Assembly (NCBI GenBank): GCA_031430575.1
Contig: JANPBT010000046.1
Location: forward strand, 1-5,020
Direction: 5' to 3'
Source of the DNA: JANMDS01 sp031430575
GTDB lineage: Bacteria; Pseudomonadota; Gammaproteobacteria; Burkholderiales; Casimicrobiaceae
DNA length: 5,020 bases
Position numbers and translations under genes: made by a program. Below, one piece after another: positions 1-5,020 of this stretch (within the stretch, counting starts at the first letter, position 1; the number at the start of each line of letters is the position of its first letter). The notes below the pieces were generated by a model, which was not told where the DNA came from, made no database searches, and saw only the letters and a program-made list of their open reading frames with translations.

Positions 1-1
1 G

Positions 2-1015
2 CGGGTCATGCGGTCGAATGGGCATGAATCGGTGACGTGGCAGAACGGTTCCAGGATCGAGCTTCTTGCGAGTGGTGAAGATTCGGGGCATGGTCGTACG
101 ATTGATTTGGGAATCAAAGACGAGTTGTTTGCGGATAAGGACCATCGTCGGGACCAGGCTTTGATTCCGGCGATGGCGACTCGGCCGTTTGGGCAGATGT
201 TCACTGCGAGTACGGCGGGGACCCCGGATTCGATTGCTTGGAATCAGAAGGTCGAGCAGGGTCGTGCGGCGGTCGAGTCTGGGAAACGGTCTGGTCTCGC
301 CTATTTCGAGTGGTCGGCTTATCCTGATGATGATCCTGGCGATCCGGCGACGTGGTGGCGGTGTATGCCGGCTCTTGGTCGGACGATTGGTCTCGCGGTT
401 GTTGAGCAGGCGTATAGCACGATGGAACTCGGAGAGTTTCGACGTGCGTTCCTGAATCTTCCGACGTTGACGGCGGAGCAGGTTATCTCGCAGGCGGCGT
501 GGGATCGGGTGTGTGATCCGCTGGTTGAGGCTACGGCGGCGTGTTTCGGGTTGGATGTGAATCCTGAGCGGTCGGCGGGGTGTGTTGGGGCGGCTGGGCA
601 GGGTCCGATTGTGGAGGTTGTCGATTACCGGCCGGGTACGGCGTGGATCGTGGACCGGTGCAAGGAGTTGGACGCGAAGTATGCGGCTCCGTTTGTGTTG
701 GATTCGACGGGGCCGGCGGCAGGGTTTGGTGATGAGCTTGAGCGTGAGGGTTTGACGGTGGTTCGTCTTGGTGCTCGGGATGTTGCGAACGCTTCGGGCC
801 GGTTCTTTGATCGGGTGTTGGACGGTTCGTTGCGGGTCAGGCGTGATACTGATTTGGATCGTGCGGTGCAGGGCGCGTCGAGGCGGAGTTCTGGTGATAG
901 TTGGGCGTGGGGTAGGAAGTTGTCGAATGCGGATATTTCTCCGTTGATGGCTGTGACGGTCGCGTTGCATCAGGTTGATGTTGATGGGTCTGGGTTGCCG
1001 GTGTTCGCTTATTGA
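2..1015 (+). CDS. terL: Phage terminase large subunit, C-terminal part (5' end outside window)
   Basis: This is the DNA-packaging motor subunit, which hydrolyses ATP to drive DNA through the portal and cuts concatemers with an RNase H-like nuclease. The frame is open to the left edge, so the Walker A part is missing; numbering here starts at the ATG at position 8, which is probably internal. A Walker B-like segment ends in Asp38-Glu39 (GIKDEL), followed by the coupling motif TASTAGT (66-72). The nuclease domain follows, with candidate metal-binding acids Asp183 (FGLDVN), Asp232 (VLDSTGP) and Asp309 (NADISPLMA), in the order expected for the family. The residues before Walker B (NGSRIELLASGED) also match terminase ATPase domains. 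The gene lies directly upstream of portal, protease and capsid genes, as expected. Codons are rich in G and T at the third position, with TTG common for leucine. The family call is firm; the catalytic residues are assigned by motif only. Confidence 0.93.
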   Translation, partial: RVMRSNGHESVTWQNGSRIELLASGEDSGHGRTIDLGIKDELFADKDHRRDQALIPAMATRPFGQMFTASTAGTPDSIAWNQKVEQGRAAVESGKRSGLAYFEWSAYPDDDPGDPATWWRCMPALGRTIGLAVVEQAYSTMELGEFRRAFLNLPTLTAEQVISQAAWDRVCDPLVEATAACFGLDVNPERSAGCVGAAGQGPIVEVVDYRPGTAWIVDRCKELDAKYAAPFVLDSTGPAAGFGDELEREGLTVVRLGARDVANASGRFFDRVLDGSLRVRRDTDLDRAVQGASRRSSGDSWAWGRKLSNADISPLMAVTVALHQVDVDGSGLPVFAY

Positions 1016-1021
1016 GGGGGA
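1014..1021 (+). promoter_or_regulatory. Ribosome binding site for the small membrane protein gene
   Basis: The purine run GAGGGGGA overlaps the terminase stop codon and sits seven bases before the ATG at 1029. It decides the start: the same frame is open from 975, but the upstream ATGs lie inside the terminase gene and have no comparable site. Confidence 0.6.
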
Positions 1022-1028
1022 CGGTCTG

Positions 1029-1169
1029 ATGTTGTCGACGTTCCTCGAGTTGGCTGGGTTTGTGGGTCTGGTGGTGGCCTTGTTTTTTGCTGGTGGTGTG
1101 GCGGTGGCGTGTGTTCCGGTCGCGGTTGTGGTGATGGGTGTGGGGTATTTGATGGGCGATGACGGGTGA
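1029..1169 (+). CDS. Small hydrophobic membrane protein of unknown function (46 aa)
   Basis: The gene encodes 46 residues starting MLSTFLELAG. Residues 5-43 are almost wholly hydrophobic, with glycines at 22-23 and a proline at 30, so the chain could cross the membrane once as a long helix or twice as a tight hairpin. There is no Lys, Arg or His; the only charges are Glu7 and Asp44-Asp45. It begins 13 bases after the terminase stop with a good ribosome binding site, and its TGA overlaps the portal GTG start (GTGA), so it is probably co-translated with the portal. Small membrane proteins do occur among phage structural genes, but I do not recognise a family. A holin-like role is possible from size and hydrophobicity alone, but the position in a head cassette gives no support for lysis. 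A start at 975 (64 aa) is less likely because it would add a polar stretch overlapping the terminase. Confidence 0.68.
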   Translation: MLSTFLELAGFVGLVVALFFAGGVAVACVPVAVVVMGVGYLMGDDG

Positions 1170-2365
1170 GTTTGATTCGTGCGTTGACTCATCCGAGGCC
1201 TACTGAGGAACGTTCGTTGATGCCGGGTTGGCAGTGGGCTCAGTTGGCGGGGCAGGTGAGCGGTCCGCAGTCTGCGGGTTCGGTGGTCCGGTCGTTGCAG
1301 AACGCGGCGGTGTGGGCATGTGTGGGTTTGATTAGCGATGCGATATCGAGGACGCCGGTTGACGCGGTCCGGTATCGGGGTGAGACGCGCGAGCCGGTGA
1401 CGCCGACTCCCCGGTTGTTGGCTGATCCGAATCGTGGCCTGGTGACGGCGGATGCGTGGAAGTCGCAGCTCGGGTTTTCGTTGGCGACTCAGGGTAATGC
1501 GGTTGGTGTTGTGACGGGTAGCTCGTCGCAGGGTTTGCCGGTGGAGATCCAGCTGGTGGACCCGTGGGCCTGTTCGTATGACGTGCGGGATGGCCGGAAG
1601 TGGATTGGGATCAACGGCGAGTTTGATACGACGTGGGAGTATGGGGGCCGGTATTGGCATGTCCCTGGTCGTGATCTGATGGCAGGGTCGCCGTATGGGT
1701 TGTCGCCGGTGTTGACGGCCAGGAATACGGTTGGCCTGGGCCTGGCGGCGGAAGATTTTTCGAACCAGTTCTTTTCTGATGGTGGGCATCCGACGTGGGG
1801 TTTGGCGACGGATGAGCCGCAGACGGAGCCGCAAGCAAACGCGTTGAAGGCTGCGTTCTTGAAGGCGTTCAAACCGGGGTCGCGTGAGCCGGTCGTGTAT
1901 GGGAAGGGGATCACCCCGACACAGTTCAGTGTGCAGCCGGGTGAGACCCAGTTTTTGGACACGATGCGTTTCGTGTCGGAGCAGGTGGCCCGGTTTTGGC
2001 ATATCCCGTCGGCGGCGATTGGTGCGGCGATGTCGGGCCAGTCGGTGACGTACGCGTCGGTGAGTGATGTTGATCTGCGGACGTTGAAGGATACGTATAT
2101 CGGCTATTTCGTGCGGATCGAGGGTGCCCTCGGTTCGTGTCTGCCTGATGGGCAGCAGGTGAAGTTCAATCAGGACGCGATCTTGCGGGGCGATCCGAAG
2201 CTCCGTACGGAGATCATCGCATCGCAGATCGCTGCTGGCCTGTTGAGTGTGAATGAGGGGCGGAGACTGTTGGATCTCGCGCCGTGGCCTGACTCGCAGT
2301 ATGACGTTCCAACCGTGAGCGTTGCTCCCGTATCGAAGGTGATGCCTGATGTCGCACCCGTCTAA
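1166..2365 (+). CDS. HK97-family phage portal protein
   Basis: The product forms the dodecameric ring at one capsid vertex through which terminase pumps DNA and to which the connector and tail attach. It has 399 residues, a normal length for this family. Family-like segments appear in order: NAAVWACVGLISDAISRTPV (46-65), the N-terminal portal signature; YGLSPVLTA (177-185) leading into a helix ending QFFSDGGHPTWGL (201-213); RFVSEQVARFWHIPSAAIG (268-286), matching the usual 'aFgVPphllG' stretch; SVTYASVSD (293-301); and a C-terminal NEGRRLLDLAPW (363-374), typical of portals. The GTG start lies in the GTGA overlap with the membrane protein stop and has only a weak Shine-Dalgarno match, which suggests translational coupling. 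An ATG at residue 19 is possible but would leave a gap to the upstream gene. The 3' end overlaps the protease gene by 17 bases. Codon use resembles the terminase for most of its length. Confidence 0.95.
   Translation: MSLIRALTHPRPTEERSLMPGWQWAQLAGQVSGPQSAGSVVRSLQNAAVWACVGLISDAISRTPVDAVRYRGETREPVTPTPRLLADPNRGLVTADAWKSQLGFSLATQGNAVGVVTGSSSQGLPVEIQLVDPWACSYDVRDGRKWIGINGEFDTTWEYGGRYWHVPGRDLMAGSPYGLSPVLTARNTVGLGLAAEDFSNQFFSDGGHPTWGLATDEPQTEPQANALKAAFLKAFKPGSREPVVYGKGITPTQFSVQPGETQFLDTMRFVSEQVARFWHIPSAAIGAAMSGQSVTYASVSDVDLRTLKDTYIGYFVRIEGALGSCLPDGQQVKFNQDAILRGDPKLRTEIIASQIAAGLLSVNEGRRLLDLAPWPDSQYDVPTVSVAPVSKVMPDVAPV
2335..2341 (+). promoter_or_regulatory. Ribosome binding site for the prohead protease gene
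   Basis: GAAGGTG lies seven bases before the ATG at 2349, inside the end of the portal gene. It supports a protease start that overlaps the portal reading frame. Confidence 0.5.
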
Positions 2366-3119
2366 CAACCTGCTCCGCGCATATAGCGCGCCCGTCGAGT
2401 TGCGCGACTCTGCGGACACACCGCCGACGATGGTCGGCCACTTCGCAGTGTTCAACACGTGGACAGAGATCAACTCGTCGTATGAGGGACGGTTCCTCGA
2501 GCGGATCGCGCCGGGCGCGTTTGACCAGGCAGCGAAGAACCCTTCGTCGGTGAAGGTCATGTTCAATCACGGCAAGGACCCTTCGATGGGTCAACAACTT
2601 CTTGGGACTGCGAACTCGATCACCCAAGACGCGCGAGGCGCGGCCTACGAGGTGAGCTTGTTCGCAGAGTCGCAGCCCGTAGCGAACCTGATCCCGGCGT
2701 TGCGGGCCGGGGCGTACGGGTCATCGTTCCGGTTCTCTATCGCTGCTGACGGTGAGCAGTGGACTACCCCGACTCGTTCGGCGGACCACAACCCGAACCG
2801 GTTGCAGGAACGGACCATCACGTCTGTCAATACCTACGAGTTCGGCCCAGTGTCGTTCCCCGCGTACGAGACGGCAACGGCGGGGATGCGGAGCATGGAC
2901 GACCCGTGGGTTGCCGATAAGGACGCCGCGTTGTATGTCGCCCGGTTCGCGGAGCGGGTGGGCCTCGCGACGTTCGAAAAGATCTTGGCGGAAGTACCGG
3001 AGGATCTCCGCGCCGCCAGTACCGAGGAACCCGACAGCGAGGATCTCGCGCAGGTTGCTCATGCACATGCTCGCCGGCAATGGCTGGCCGAGAACATCTA
3101 TCAAAGGAAATCAGCATGA
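2349..3119 (+). CDS. HK97-family prohead maturation protease (S78-type)
   Basis: This is the serine protease packaged inside the procapsid, which removes the N-terminal segment of the capsid protein and then itself before DNA entry. It has 256 residues. Family features in order are GHFAVFN (30-36), FLERIAPGAFD (49-59), the likely catalytic His74 in MFNHGKDP with GQQLLG shortly after, and the likely catalytic Ser126 (or Ser125) in AYGSSFRFSI. Near residues 164-173 is EFGPVSFPAYE, whose Glu164 is in the place of the acidic or third triad residue. These match the herpesvirus-protease-like fold of HK97 gp4, but residue roles are inferred by motif. The last 70 or so residues are acidic, then basic, with no motif I recognise; such tails can bind scaffold or be self-cleaved. 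The gene is flanked by portal and capsid genes and its TGA overlaps the capsid ATG (ATGA). Codon use is visibly richer in C than in the two large genes upstream. Confidence 0.94.
   Translation: MSHPSNNLLRAYSAPVELRDSADTPPTMVGHFAVFNTWTEINSSYEGRFLERIAPGAFDQAAKNPSSVKVMFNHGKDPSMGQQLLGTANSITQDARGAAYEVSLFAESQPVANLIPALRAGAYGSSFRFSIAADGEQWTTPTRSADHNPNRLQERTITSVNTYEFGPVSFPAYETATAGMRSMDDPWVADKDAALYVARFAERVGLATFEKILAEVPEDLRAASTEEPDSEDLAQVAHAHARRQWLAENIYQRKSA
3103..3110 (+). promoter_or_regulatory. Ribosome binding site for the major capsid protein gene
   Basis: AAAGGAAA gives a clear Shine-Dalgarno match, with seven bases between AAAGGA and the ATG at 3116. It fixes the capsid start there and not at the in-frame ATG at 3080, which is inside the protease gene and has no such site. 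Confidence 0.65.
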
Positions 3120-4474
3120 CTCGCGAAGAAATCAACGCGCGTCTCGAAGAACTCCGTGGTGGGATCTCCTACCTCGCAGAGTTCGACGAGCTCGACGCAG
3201 AACAACGTGCCCAGTGGGATGATGGGACCGCAGAGTTCGAGGCTCTTGAGGCTCGTGCGGCTGACATTGCGGAACGGTCGGCTGCGGCTGATCGTGCGAA
3301 GAACGTCCCGACGTTGCAGATCATCTCCCGTCCTGCGACTGAGGATGTCCTGAACGACCGGTCGGCTTCACCGCAGCAACTCGCGGACAGTGTCGCCCGG
3401 TCTCTTGAGGCCCAGGGTGTGAGCGCTGACGGCCAGGACCAGGCCCGTCGCATCGCTCTCCGCCACAAGGCCGACGCTGGTTGGGTGCGTTCACTCGCTG
3501 CCCGGTCAACTCCGGTCTACGCGGATGCGTTCATGAAGATCATCACCGGTGGCGACCTCGCTCTTTCGAACGAGGAACGTGCGGCGGCGGCGGTCGGAAC
3601 GAACACTGCCGGCGGGTACTTGGTCCCGACGCATCTCGACCCGACCCTGATCATCACCAACTCGGGTAGCTCGAACGCCATTCGTGGTATCGCACGAGTG
3701 GAGACCCTCGTCGGTGCGAACGTGTGGAACGGTGTGCAGTCTGCTGGTGTGACCGCATCATGGGACGGTGAACTTGTCGAGGTGTCAGATGACACCCCGG
3801 CCGTAGCTGCGACTTCGGTGCCGATCTACAAGGCGCAAGCGTTCGTGCAGGCATCGGTCGAAGCACTCGAAGATATTGCGAGTCTGCAATCGCAGCTCCT
3901 TGCGATGTTCGCCGACGCACGGGACCGTCTCGAAGGTACCGCTCACGCGACGGGTTCGGGTTCCAGTCAACCGACCGGCATTTTCACTGCCCTCGACGCG
4001 AACACGAACGTCGAGATCACCAGTGCGACCGCCGCGACGTTGGCCCTCGCTGACCTCAGTACCACGTACCGTGCCGTTCCGGTCCGGTTCCGTGCTGGTG
4101 GTAAGTGGCTCATGAACCCGCTGTACCTGTCCGCCATCCAGGCGTTGGGTACCGCGATGTCGGCGTCGTATTCGACGGACCTCACCCAACAGTGGACTTC
4201 CGTGATCCTCGGGAAGCCTGTTGTCGAGTCCGACGATGCACCAACAACTCAGACCACGACCGTCCGAGATAACGAGATCGTCTACGGCGACTTCTCGAAC
4301 TTCTTGATCGTCGACAAGCCTGGGTCGTTCTCGGTGCAGTACGTGCCGACGATGTTCAACACGGCGAACAACCTGCCTGACGGTCGCGTCGGGTGGCACG
4401 CCTGGTGGCGGACCGGAAGCGACAGCATCAACGACGTTGCCTTCCGCCTTCTTCAGGATAAGACCTCGGCGTGA
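3116..4474 (+). CDS. Major capsid protein, HK97 fold, with N-terminal scaffold (delta) domain
   Basis: This is the main shell protein (452 aa). Residues 1-60 (MTREEINARLEELRG onward) are charged and heptad-like, consistent with a coiled-coil delta domain that acts as a built-in scaffold and is removed by the protease encoded just upstream. The mature part probably begins somewhere in 140-165, since AAAVGTNTAGGYLVP (157-171) resembles the start of mature HK97-type subunits; the exact cut is not readable. Family-like stretches follow: the E-loop region after TASWDGELVEV (213-223), IYKAQAFVQASVEALEDI (237-254), GSGSSQPTGIF (280-290), KWLMNPLYLSAIQAL (330-344), ILGKPVVESDDAP (364-376) and IVYGDFSNFLIVDKPG (388-403). 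The start is the ATG in the ATGA overlap with the protease stop, preceded by a good ribosome binding site. Codons favour C at the third position, as expected for abundant expression. The E-loop has no lysine, so HK97-style crosslinking is unlikely. Confidence 0.95.
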   Translation: MTREEINARLEELRGGISYLAEFDELDAEQRAQWDDGTAEFEALEARAADIAERSAAADRAKNVPTLQIISRPATEDVLNDRSASPQQLADSVARSLEAQGVSADGQDQARRIALRHKADAGWVRSLAARSTPVYADAFMKIITGGDLALSNEERAAAAVGTNTAGGYLVPTHLDPTLIITNSGSSNAIRGIARVETLVGANVWNGVQSAGVTASWDGELVEVSDDTPAVAATSVPIYKAQAFVQASVEALEDIASLQSQLLAMFADARDRLEGTAHATGSGSSQPTGIFTALDANTNVEITSATAATLALADLSTTYRAVPVRFRAGGKWLMNPLYLSAIQALGTAMSASYSTDLTQQWTSVILGKPVVESDDAPTTQTTTVRDNEIVYGDFSNFLIVDKPGSFSVQYVPTMFNTANNLPDGRVGWHAWWRTGSDSINDVAFRLLQDKTSA

Positions 4475-4499
4475 CAGTTGCTTAATCTCCTGTTATAAT
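4471..4499 (+). promoter_or_regulatory. Strong sigma-70-type promoter for the HNH endonuclease gene
   Basis: The -35 box GTGACA (4471-4476, five of six matches to TTGACA) contains the TGA stop of the capsid gene. After a 17-base spacer comes a perfect TATAAT (4494-4499), preceded by TG in the extended -10 position (TGTTATAAT, 4491-4499). The predicted start is near A4506, giving an 18-base leader before the ATG at 4524. No similar site stands out before the other genes. Direction and position indicate that the downstream gene is transcribed separately from the capsid operon. Activity is inferred from sequence only. Confidence 0.72.
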
Positions 4500-4538
4500 G
4501 GCCTGAATTGGCCGTTGACCGGGATGGTTAAGCAATTG
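4475..4538 (+). promoter_or_regulatory. Long imperfect inverted repeat: candidate RNA hairpin sequestering the HNH start codon
   Basis: CAGTTGCTTAA (4475-4485) is the reverse complement of TTAAGCAATTG (4528-4538) except for one G-T position. In RNA the pairing extends inward: U4486-G4527, C4487-G4526, then past a bulged U4525, 4488-4491 pairs with 4521-4524, allowing a terminal U-G pair. That gives about 17 pairs covering the AUG at 4524-4526 and the GGG before it. Inside, 4496-4503 can pair with 4510-4517 around a six-base loop (GGCC-N6-GGCC core). The whole 64 bases therefore fold as one hairpin in transcripts reading through from the capsid gene. A transcript starting near 4506 lacks the 5' arm. 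No U-run follows, so an intrinsic terminator is less likely. Confidence 0.6.
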
Positions 4539-5020
4539 GAACGTACGTGTTCTGTGGACGGGTGCACCATTAAAGTGCTTGCAGGTGGCTGGTGCACCCG
4601 CCACTACTACAGATGGAAAAGAACCGGCGAGCCTGGACCTGTCGAATCTCTCGTCATCAAGAATCAGGGGCGGCTCTGTTCCGTCGATGGATGCGAAAGA
4701 GACTCCGAAAAGCGCGGCATGTGCGCGATGCATTACACGCGTTTGCGGGTCGATGGGTCGACGGGTGAATCGGCCAGTAGGCGACTCCCACCAACCCCGG
4801 ACGGTTTGTGTCGGATCGAGGGATGCGCCTCACCGTCCTTCGCCCTTCAACTTTGTGGCATGCATCACGCTCGCCATAAGACCCACGGCGATCCCGGTCC
4901 GGCAAACAGATTGCGCCAGAAGTCAGGCGGACTGATCCGTCGGGGTGACGGATATGTGGCCGTCTACGAGGCTGATCACCCCAACGCCAATAGCGACGGG
5001 TACGTCTTGCAGCATCGGTA
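4524..5020 (+). CDS. HNH homing-type endonuclease with three N-terminal zinc-binding modules (3' end outside window)
   Basis: The frame runs from ATG 4524 to the window edge without a stop; 165 codons are visible. Three modules with identical spacing C-x4-C-x9-C-x2-H lie at C9/C14/C24/H27, C52/C57/C67/H70 and C96/C101/C111/H114. Each is followed by a basic, glycine-containing tail (KRTGEPGP, RVDGSTGE, KTHGDPGP). They are probably zinc-stabilised DNA-binding units repeated about every 43-44 residues. Residues 143-165 (GYVAVYEADHPNANSDGYV, then LQHR) match the first part of the HNH domain common in phage endonucleases, with His164 as its first conserved His; the catalytic HH and later Asn/His lie beyond the edge. 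Free-standing HNH genes of this type spread by cutting alleles lacking them, and position after the capsid gene suits that. The start has only a weak Shine-Dalgarno match. TTG at 4515 or 4536 are alternative starts. Confidence 0.85.
   Translation, partial: MVKQLERTCSVDGCTIKVLAGGWCTRHYYRWKRTGEPGPVESLVIKNQGRLCSVDGCERDSEKRGMCAMHYTRLRVDGSTGESASRRLPPTPDGLCRIEGCASPSFALQLCGMHHARHKTHGDPGPANRLRQKSGGLIRRGDGYVAVYEADHPNANSDGYVLQHR
4559..4600. repeat. 11-base perfect inverted repeat built on two GGTGCACC palindromes
   Basis: CGGGTGCACCA (4559-4569) and TGGTGCACCCG (4590-4600) are exact reverse complements separated by 20 bases, and each contains the self-complementary GGTGCACC. In RNA they form a stable stem just inside the HNH coding region. 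The copies encode the second and third cysteines of the first zinc module (GCT and WCT), so coding constraint may explain part of the match. Confidence 0.55.

Noticed and set aside
1489..1962. Open frame of 157 codons on the - strand
   Set aside because: It is antisense to a well-supported portal gene, has proline/serine-rich composition and no recognisable domain or ribosome binding site.
3080..3115. Upstream extension of the capsid protein by 12 codons
   Set aside because: It would lie entirely within the protease gene without a ribosome binding site, while the ATG at 3116 has a strong one and the ATGA coupling.
3785..4399. Open frame of 204 codons on the - strand
   Set aside because: It lies wholly inside the capsid gene, is rich in Arg and low-complexity sequence, has no family motif, and is the kind of opposite-strand opening common in high-GC coding DNA.
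4478..4483. TTGCTT as an alternative -35 box
   Set aside because: It is only 10 bases from TATAAT, too close for a sigma-70-type promoter; GTGACA at 17 bases fits far better.
4498..4506. ATG just after the capsid gene as a possible start
   Set aside because: The frame reads ATG-GCC-TGA and closes at once; the ATG overlaps the -10 box.
4475..4538. Intrinsic terminator for the capsid operon
   Set aside because: The stem is long, but its 3' arm is within the HNH coding region and no U-tract follows, so termination is not the leading reading, although it cannot be excluded in a high-GC host.
4579..4935. Closed 118-codon + strand frame over the HNH region
   Set aside because: It is out of frame with the three perfect zinc modules and the HNH start, and its product shows no motif. 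The true gene is the frame from 4524 that stays open to the window edge.

Overview
The window is a head-gene block from a tailed (HK97-fold) bacteriophage or prophage. Every supported gene is on the + strand. GC content is high and many codons end in G or C. Gene order and codon use suit a phage of a high-GC, probably actinobacterial, host, but no host gene, tRNA or integrase is present to fix the host or to separate free phage from prophage.

Layout: (1) the 3' part of the large terminase gene, open at the left edge and ending at 1015; (2) a 46-residue hydrophobic protein at 1029-1169; (3) an HK97-type portal gene at 1166-2365; (4) a prohead maturation protease at 2349-3119; (5) an HK97-fold major capsid protein at 3116-4474 with its own N-terminal scaffold-like segment; (6) after a 49-base gap, the 5' part of an HNH endonuclease gene that starts at 4524 and runs off the right edge. 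Genes 1-5 are tightly packed: a 13-base gap, then overlaps of 4 (GTGA), 17 and 4 (ATGA) bases. They look like one translationally coupled unit. Terminase cuts and pumps DNA through the portal into a shell of capsid protein, which the protease matures.

The break comes at the end of the capsid gene. A near-perfect sigma-70-type promoter (GTGACA, 17-base spacer, TGTTATAAT) overlaps the capsid stop codon and points into the HNH gene. The same 64 bases (4475-4538) can fold, in RNA made by read-through from the capsid gene, into a long hairpin that buries the HNH start codon. A transcript begun at the local promoter would lack the 5' arm. This resembles the hairpin-plus-internal-promoter control known for some T4 genes, including the homing endonuclease I-TevI, and is the most interesting element here. 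The HNH protein has three regularly spaced Cys4-type (C-x4-C-x9-C-x2-H) modules before the start of its nuclease domain. Its likely role is that of a selfish, free-standing homing endonuclease lodged between the capsid gene and the unseen head-completion genes.
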